DNA from: Pseudomonadota bacterium
GTDB taxonomy: Bacteria > Desulfobacterota > Desulfovibrionia > Desulfovibrionales > Desulfovibrionaceae
Assembly: GCA_023453335.1 (NCBI GenBank)
Contig: JAEXTU010000108.1
Span: forward strand, 1-6,273
Direction of reading: 5' to 3'
Length of the DNA: 6,273 bases
Both the position numbers and the translations under genes were made by a program. The notes beneath the pieces were generated by a model. That model worked only from the letters and a program-made list of their open reading frames with translations. It was not told the origin of the DNA and searched no databases. Shown in pieces: positions 5,138 through 6,273 of the stretch; position 1 is the first letter of the stretch, and the number at the start of each line of letters is the position of its first letter.

Positions 5138-5170
5138 GGCCCCGGTCCTCGGACCGGGGCCTTTGTTTTT
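5138..5170 (+). terminator. Strong intrinsic terminator after tRNA-Leu
   Basis: A 10-bp, almost all-G/C perfect stem (5138-5147 with 5152-5161) closes a 4-base CTCG loop and is followed by TTTGTTTTT (5162-5170). It lies 10 bases after the tRNA CCA end and is the first convincing terminator downstream of rimI. It therefore marks the end of the rimI-pgk-tpiA-secG-tRNA unit and isolates the SemiSWEET gene. Confidence 0.93.
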
Positions 5171-5242
5171 CGCCAAATCGCCGCTTGCCTCGGCTGGGGA
5201 AACATGGGACAGGGGCGCGACCGCAGCCGGGAGGAGCATCGC

Positions 5243-5503
5243 ATGGAATTCTCGTTCGCGGAGACCGTGGGGCTGGCGGCCGGGTGCTGCACCACCCTGG
5301 CCTATTTGCCCCAGGTGCTGAAGGCCTGGCGCAGCCGGCGCACTCAAGACGTGTCCCTGGGCATGTACGTGCTCATGGCCACCGGCGTGGCCCTATGGCT
5401 AGCCTACGGCCTGCTCATCCACTCGGTGTCCGTGACCGCGGCCAACGGCGTCACCCTGGTCCTCATCCTGCTGGTCCTGGCCCTCAAGCTGCGCCATGGA
5501 TGA
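5243..5503 (+). CDS. SemiSWEET-type sugar transporter (PQ-loop / MtN3 family)
   Basis: 86 residues with three hydrophobic helices (about 5-25, 38-59 and 62-82), the whole of a single triple-helix bundle. Bacterial SemiSWEETs work as homodimers in the inner membrane, giving facilitated passage of sugars. The PQ motif is LPQV at 22-25, followed by the charged loop KAWRSRRTQDVS and then MYVLMATGVALWLAYG. W52 and N68, 16 residues apart, match in spacing the tryptophan and asparagine that line the sugar site in the Leptospira SemiSWEET structure. ATG 5243 was chosen for its GGAGGAG at 5230-5236 with a 6-base spacer; an in-frame ATG at 5204 has only a weak upstream signal and would add 13 hydrophilic residues. 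No clear promoter is seen in the 72 bases between the preceding terminator and the gene. The sugar carried is unknown. Confidence 0.85.
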   Translation: MEFSFAETVGLAAGCCTTLAYLPQVLKAWRSRRTQDVSLGMYVLMATGVALWLAYGLLIHSVSVTAANGVTLVLILLVLALKLRHG

Positions 5504-5528
5504 CGCAGTCTCGCCGCGATGCGCAATG

Positions 5529-5563
5529 AAAAAGCCCCGGCCGCCTGAGCAGCCGGGGCTTTT
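5529..5563. terminator. Bidirectional terminator between SemiSWEET gene and lysA
   Basis: AAAAGCCCCGGC (5530-5541) pairs over 12 bases with GCCGGGGCTTTT (5552-5563) around a 10-base loop. An A-tract on the left and a T-tract on the right give a functional T-tract in both directions, suiting the two convergent genes: 26 bases after the SemiSWEET stop and 19 bases beyond the lysA stop. Confidence 0.9.
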
Positions 5564-5581
5564 CGCGTCTCTTGCAGTCCC

Positions 5582-6273
5582 CTACAACGCGTCCTTCTCC
5601 AGGGCGATCAGGTCGGCGTAGGTCTCCCGCCGCCGGATGAGCCGGGCCTCGGACCCGTCCACCAGTATCTCAGCGGCGCGGGGCCGGGAGTTGTACTGGG
5701 AGCTCATGGCGAAGCCGTAGGCTCCGGCCGAGAAGGCGGCCAGGAGCTCGCCGGACTCCACCGCGGGCAGGGCGCGGTCCCGGGCCAGGAAGTCCGAGGA
5801 CTCGCAGATGGGACCCACCACGTCCACGGTCAGGGGCTCGCGGCCCTTTTCCTCCACCTCGGCCAGGCGGTGGAACGAGCCGTAGAGCGAGGGCCGCACC
5901 AGGTCGTTCATGGCCGCGTCCACGATCACGAAATGCTTGCTCGGGGTGTCCTTGGTGTAGACCACCCGGGTCACCAGGATGCCCGCGTTGCCCACGATGA
6001 CCCGGCCCGGCTCCAGGACCAGGGTGAGGCCCGAGCCCTTGGTGCGGTCCACCAGGGCCTGGCCGAACTCGGTGGGGTGGGGCGGCTCTTCCTCGTTGTA
6101 GGTGATGCCCAGGCCCCCGCCCAGGTCGAGGTATTCGATGCGGATGCCCATGGCCTTCAGGCGGTCGTAGAAGCGGATGATCCTGTCCAGGGCCTCCAGG
6201 AAGGGCTCCAGGGTGGTCAGCTGCGAGCCGATGTGGCAGTCGATGCCCACGGGCTCGATGCCGGGCAGGGTCA
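5582..6273 (-). CDS. lysA: Diaminopimelate decarboxylase, C-terminal part (5' end outside window)
   Basis: The visible 229 residues are the C-terminal half or so of a PLP-dependent decarboxylase that makes L-lysine from meso-diaminopimelate, the last step of the pathway in the cytoplasm. Landmarks, numbered within the fragment: HIGSQ (13-17), the PLP-phosphate glycine loop LDLGGGLG (48-55), EPGR (87-90), VDAAMNDLVRPSLY (117-130), GPICESSDF (153-161) with the active-site cysteine C156 donated to the partner subunit, GAYGF (183-187) with the PLP-contacting tyrosine, and YNSRPR (193-198). Family length is about 410-420 residues, so the Schiff-base lysine and the first barrel strands lie beyond 6273. 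The frame stays open to the window edge; the GTG codon at 6250 lies inside conserved sequence and is not the start. The stop TAG is at 5582-5584, behind a bidirectional terminator. Confidence 0.96.
   Translation of the reverse strand, partial: TLPGIEPVGIDCHIGSQLTTLEPFLEALDRIIRFYDRLKAMGIRIEYLDLGGGLGITYNEEEPPHPTEFGQALVDRTKGSGLTLVLEPGRVIVGNAGILVTRVVYTKDTPSKHFVIVDAAMNDLVRPSLYGSFHRLAEVEEKGREPLTVDVVGPICESSDFLARDRALPAVESGELLAAFSAGAYGFAMSSQYNSRPRAAEILVDGSEARLIRRRETYADLIALEKDAL

Noticed and set aside
5204..5242. In-frame ATG at 5204 as an earlier SemiSWEET start
   Set aside because: It has only a weak upstream purine stretch and would add a charged 13-residue leader; ATG 5243 has a near-ideal GGAGGAG.
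5171..5242. Promoter for the SemiSWEET gene (TTGCCT at 5185)
   Set aside because: No acceptable -10 box lies at the correct spacing, and no sigma-54 pattern was found.
6248..6250. GTG as a lysA start codon
   Set aside because: It lies just before the conserved GIDCHIGSQ segment in mid-protein, and the frame is open to the window edge; the true start is outside.
1..6273. CRISPR arrays, insertion sequences, integrase attachment sites or phage genes
   Set aside because: No regularly spaced repeats, transposase-like frames or terminal inverted repeats were seen. The tRNA-Leu 3' end has no visible second copy in the window that would suggest an integrated element.

Overview
The window is a high-GC (roughly two-thirds G+C by eye), gene-dense stretch of bacterial chromosome with housekeeping content. 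Gene order (rimI-pgk-tpiA-secG-tRNA-Leu), protein style and base composition suggest a deltaproteobacterium, possibly of the Desulfovibrio type. That placement is an inference from family resemblance, not a database match. I see no phage, insertion sequence, CRISPR array, toxin-antitoxin or defence gene, and no convincing undescribed multi-gene system.

Layout. Bases 1-447 (+) are the 3' end of mreB, followed at once by a hairpin-plus-T-tract terminator (480-508) that abuts the ribosome binding site of an inositol-monophosphatase/SuhB-family gene (521-1303, +). Next comes a convergent Nudix hydrolase gene (1405-1950, -). The 101-base gap between these two holds a second copy of the last 14 codons of the Nudix gene (1310-1351) and a small A/T-rich patch. 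A 75-base divergent intergenic region (1951-2025), with promoter-like boxes on both strands, separates the Nudix gene from rimI.

Bases 2026-5170 (+) look like one transcription unit: rimI (ribosomal-protein S18 acetyltransferase), pgk and tpiA (two glycolytic enzymes), secG (protein-export channel subunit, TTG start) and tRNA-Leu(GAG). It ends at a very strong terminator (5138-5170). rimI and pgk overlap by 4 bases and the tRNA begins 6 bases after the secG stop. The unit therefore joins protein modification, triose-phosphate metabolism, secretion and translation capacity under shared transcription.

Bases 5243-5503 (+) encode an 86-residue SemiSWEET-type sugar transporter. It converges on the 3' part of lysA (diaminopimelate decarboxylase, 5582-6273, -), whose 5' end lies outside the window. 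A bidirectional terminator (5529-5563) sits between them.

The most unusual observation is the duplicated Nudix 3' end: the two copies encode the same 13-residue peptide and stop codon yet differ at six bases, all synonymous. This points to a remnant of a diverged homologous gene rather than a recent slippage duplication. Secondary points are a possible attenuator in the leader of the SuhB-family gene, a repeated GVQIEE motif in the SecG tail, and the tight secG-tRNA-Leu(GAG) linkage, an arrangement also found in E. coli.
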